Shown here: one piece after another, positions 6,879 to 7,877 of the stretch | Numbering within the stretch: the stretch's first letter is position 1 | How the letters are laid out: each line of letters begins with the position of its first letter | Source of the DNA: Acidobacteriota bacterium | GTDB lineage: Bacteria; Acidobacteriota; Vicinamibacteria; Vicinamibacterales; UBA823 | DNA: 7,877 nucleotides | Assembly: GCA_003509065.1 (NCBI GenBank) | Contig: DODG01000148.1 | Location: forward strand, 5,372 to 13,248 | Reading direction: 5' to 3' | Position numbers and translations under genes: made by a program | The notes under the pieces: model-generated | Seen by the model: the letters and a program-made list of their open reading frames with translations, nothing else | Database searches by the model: none | What the model was told of the DNA's origin: nothing

Positions 6879-7877
6879 TTACTCACCAACCGTGAAGTGC
6901 ATATCGCGTGTTAACAAATTACCCGATGCGTTGTCTGTCACCGCGATTTCCATACGATACGATCCAACTGGAAAGACCGACAACGGCACATCCTGCCCGG
7001 CTAACAACTGGTGGCCAAGCTCCGCATTAAAATTTGGTCGTAACGTTTCCTCATTAAACTCCTGCGGCGAGGTGGCGTTAAAGAACTCCTCCCCAGCCTC
7101 ACCTTGCCTGTGAAAATTATACTCGACTGTCACGTCAGGTTTGCCATTAGTGTCGGTTTGCATGTTATAGATGAAGAATCCAAATTTTAACTCATCAGCT
7201 GCACTAAAATTCTCCGAATTACGCACAACGAACCTCATTGATCCAATCGCATATGGATCTTCGCGCAATTGCGCAGGCGTCAAGGCTGTCGATATGCGTT
7301 CGAGTCGCTCAAATACCATCACTGAGCTCGTGGATAAATCATTCGACAAGTCCGGGATATTGACTGCAAACTTAAAAACCGCTTGGCGAACCTCAGTAGA
7401 GAGGTTCTGCATTAATTCGTCTGGGGTGTCGACGAGTTGTAAATCCTTGAGCGCGACGTAGACATCGTACTGCCCACCTGGCACTTGAAGCGCTCGACTA
7501 ATTTGATACGCATCATCTTGCATTTGCGTATCGCTTAACGTGACAAAATGAAAGTCCTCAAAGGCATACGTCGGGGGTTCAGTGACAGACGATCCTATTC
7601 CAAGTCCAGCCGGCGAGGCTGTCGACTGCCCCTCGGTGGAGTCCTGCTCAAGCGCGTTACTTTGAGTCTGTGGAGTGGTTGCTGAGCCAGGCACGGTCTC
7701 GCCTCGCTCTACAACACGAATCCCTGCAATGATTGATTCTGAGCCGACAACATCCGGATCAATACGGAGTGTGTACGGCACATACGCGGTTCCCTGAGCT
7801 CCCTTTAGGACATCTTGATCCCAGTCTAGACCGCGTCTAAAAGCTACCTGCGGGTCGGACATGGCCTCATCGAGAAT
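6879..7877 (-). CDS. Beta-rich, probably exported protein of unknown function, conserved type in Acidobacteriota (5' end outside window)
   Basis: The frame is open from the TAA at 6881-6879 to the window edge, at least 332 codons. An ATG at 7862 exists, but the frame continues upstream (I-L-D-E-A before it), there is no ribosome site visible, and no signal peptide follows it, so the true start most likely lies further out. Numbered from that Met: D-W-D-Q-D-V-L-K (13-20) and Y-V-P-Y-T-L-R-I-D (27-35); a low-complexity Gln/Ser/Thr linker (~59-90); Y-A-F-E-D-F-H-F-V (99-107); Q-I-S-R-A-L-Q-V-P-G-G-Q-Y-D-V-Y-V-A-L-K (120-139); L-S-T-S-S-V-M-V-F-E-R (176-186); K-P-D-V-T-V-E-Y-N-F (241-250); E-F-F-N-A-T-S-P-Q (259-267); and a C-terminal immunoglobulin-like pair G-S-Y-R-M-E-I-A-V-T-D (300-310) with L-L-T-R-D-M-H-F-T-V (317-325). 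I recall very similar sequences annotated as hypothetical in acidobacterial genomes, but know no function. No catalytic motif or membrane segment is visible. Co-directional, 35 bp before the barrel-protein gene. Confidence 0.82.
   Translation of the reverse strand: MLDEAMSDPQVAFRRGLDWDQDVLKGAQGTAYVPYTLRIDPDVVGSESIIAGIRVVERGETVPGSATTPQTQSNALEQDSTEGQSTASPAGLGIGSSVTEPPTYAFEDFHFVTLSDTQMQDDAYQISRALQVPGGQYDVYVALKDLQLVDTPDELMQNLSTEVRQAVFKFAVNIPDLSNDLSTSSVMVFERLERISTALTPAQLREDPYAIGSMRFVVRNSENFSAADELKFGFFIYNMQTDTNGKPDVTVEYNFHRQGEAGEEFFNATSPQEFNEETLRPNFNAELGHQLLAGQDVPLSVFPVGSYRMEIAVTDNASGNLLTRDMHFTVGE

Noticed and set aside
7860..7862. ATG at 7862 as the true start of the exported protein gene
   Set aside because: The frame stays open to the window edge and no signal peptide follows this Met, so the gene very likely begins upstream.

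Overview
The window looks like chromosomal DNA from a free-living Gram-negative bacterium, most likely an acidobacterium (Acidobacteriota, possibly near Vicinamibacteria). This rests on remembered protein family resemblance, not on a search: an outer-membrane barrel protein with an N-terminal carboxypeptidase-regulatory-like domain, a beta-rich exported protein of a type I associate with Acidobacteriota, and a large PDZ/multi-TM/GAF/PAS histidine kinase next to an NtrC-type regulator. By eye base composition is near 50% G+C, moderate for that group. Coding density is high. I saw no tRNA, rRNA, CRISPR array, insertion sequence or phage gene.

Layout: (1) 1-315, plus strand: the last 104 codons of a family 4-type (GT-B) glycosyltransferase whose 5' part is outside the window. 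(2) 321-4796, minus strand: a two-component system, with the sensor kinase gene first (about 968 aa) and the sigma-54-dependent response regulator second (about 498 aa), separated by about 70 bp that contain an inverted repeat overlapping a possible ribosome-binding site. The regulator ends tail-to-tail with the glycosyltransferase, 5 bp apart. (3) 4797-4941: an A/T-rich intergenic region with nested inverted repeats, a possible terminator for the upstream unit and a possible promoter for the kinase. (4) 4942-7877, minus strand: an outer-membrane barrel-like protein (633 aa) preceded by a beta-rich probably exported protein (at least 332 codons, 5' end outside the window). These two genes are 35 bp apart and look like an operon.

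How the genes may work together: the kinase has a membrane-embedded N-terminal half with a PDZ domain predicted to be periplasmic, and cytoplasmic GAF, PAS, HisKA and HATPase domains. It should phosphorylate the NtrC-type regulator, which has an intact GAFTGA loop and so should act on sigma-54 promoters. I found no convincing -24/-12 element in the window, so its targets are probably elsewhere. The most interesting idea is that the PDZ sensor watches the outer membrane: the neighbouring barrel protein ends in a hydrophobic/aromatic C-terminus (V-R-F), the kind of tail that DegS-type PDZ domains bind in the envelope stress response. This is a hypothesis from gene order and domain logic only.
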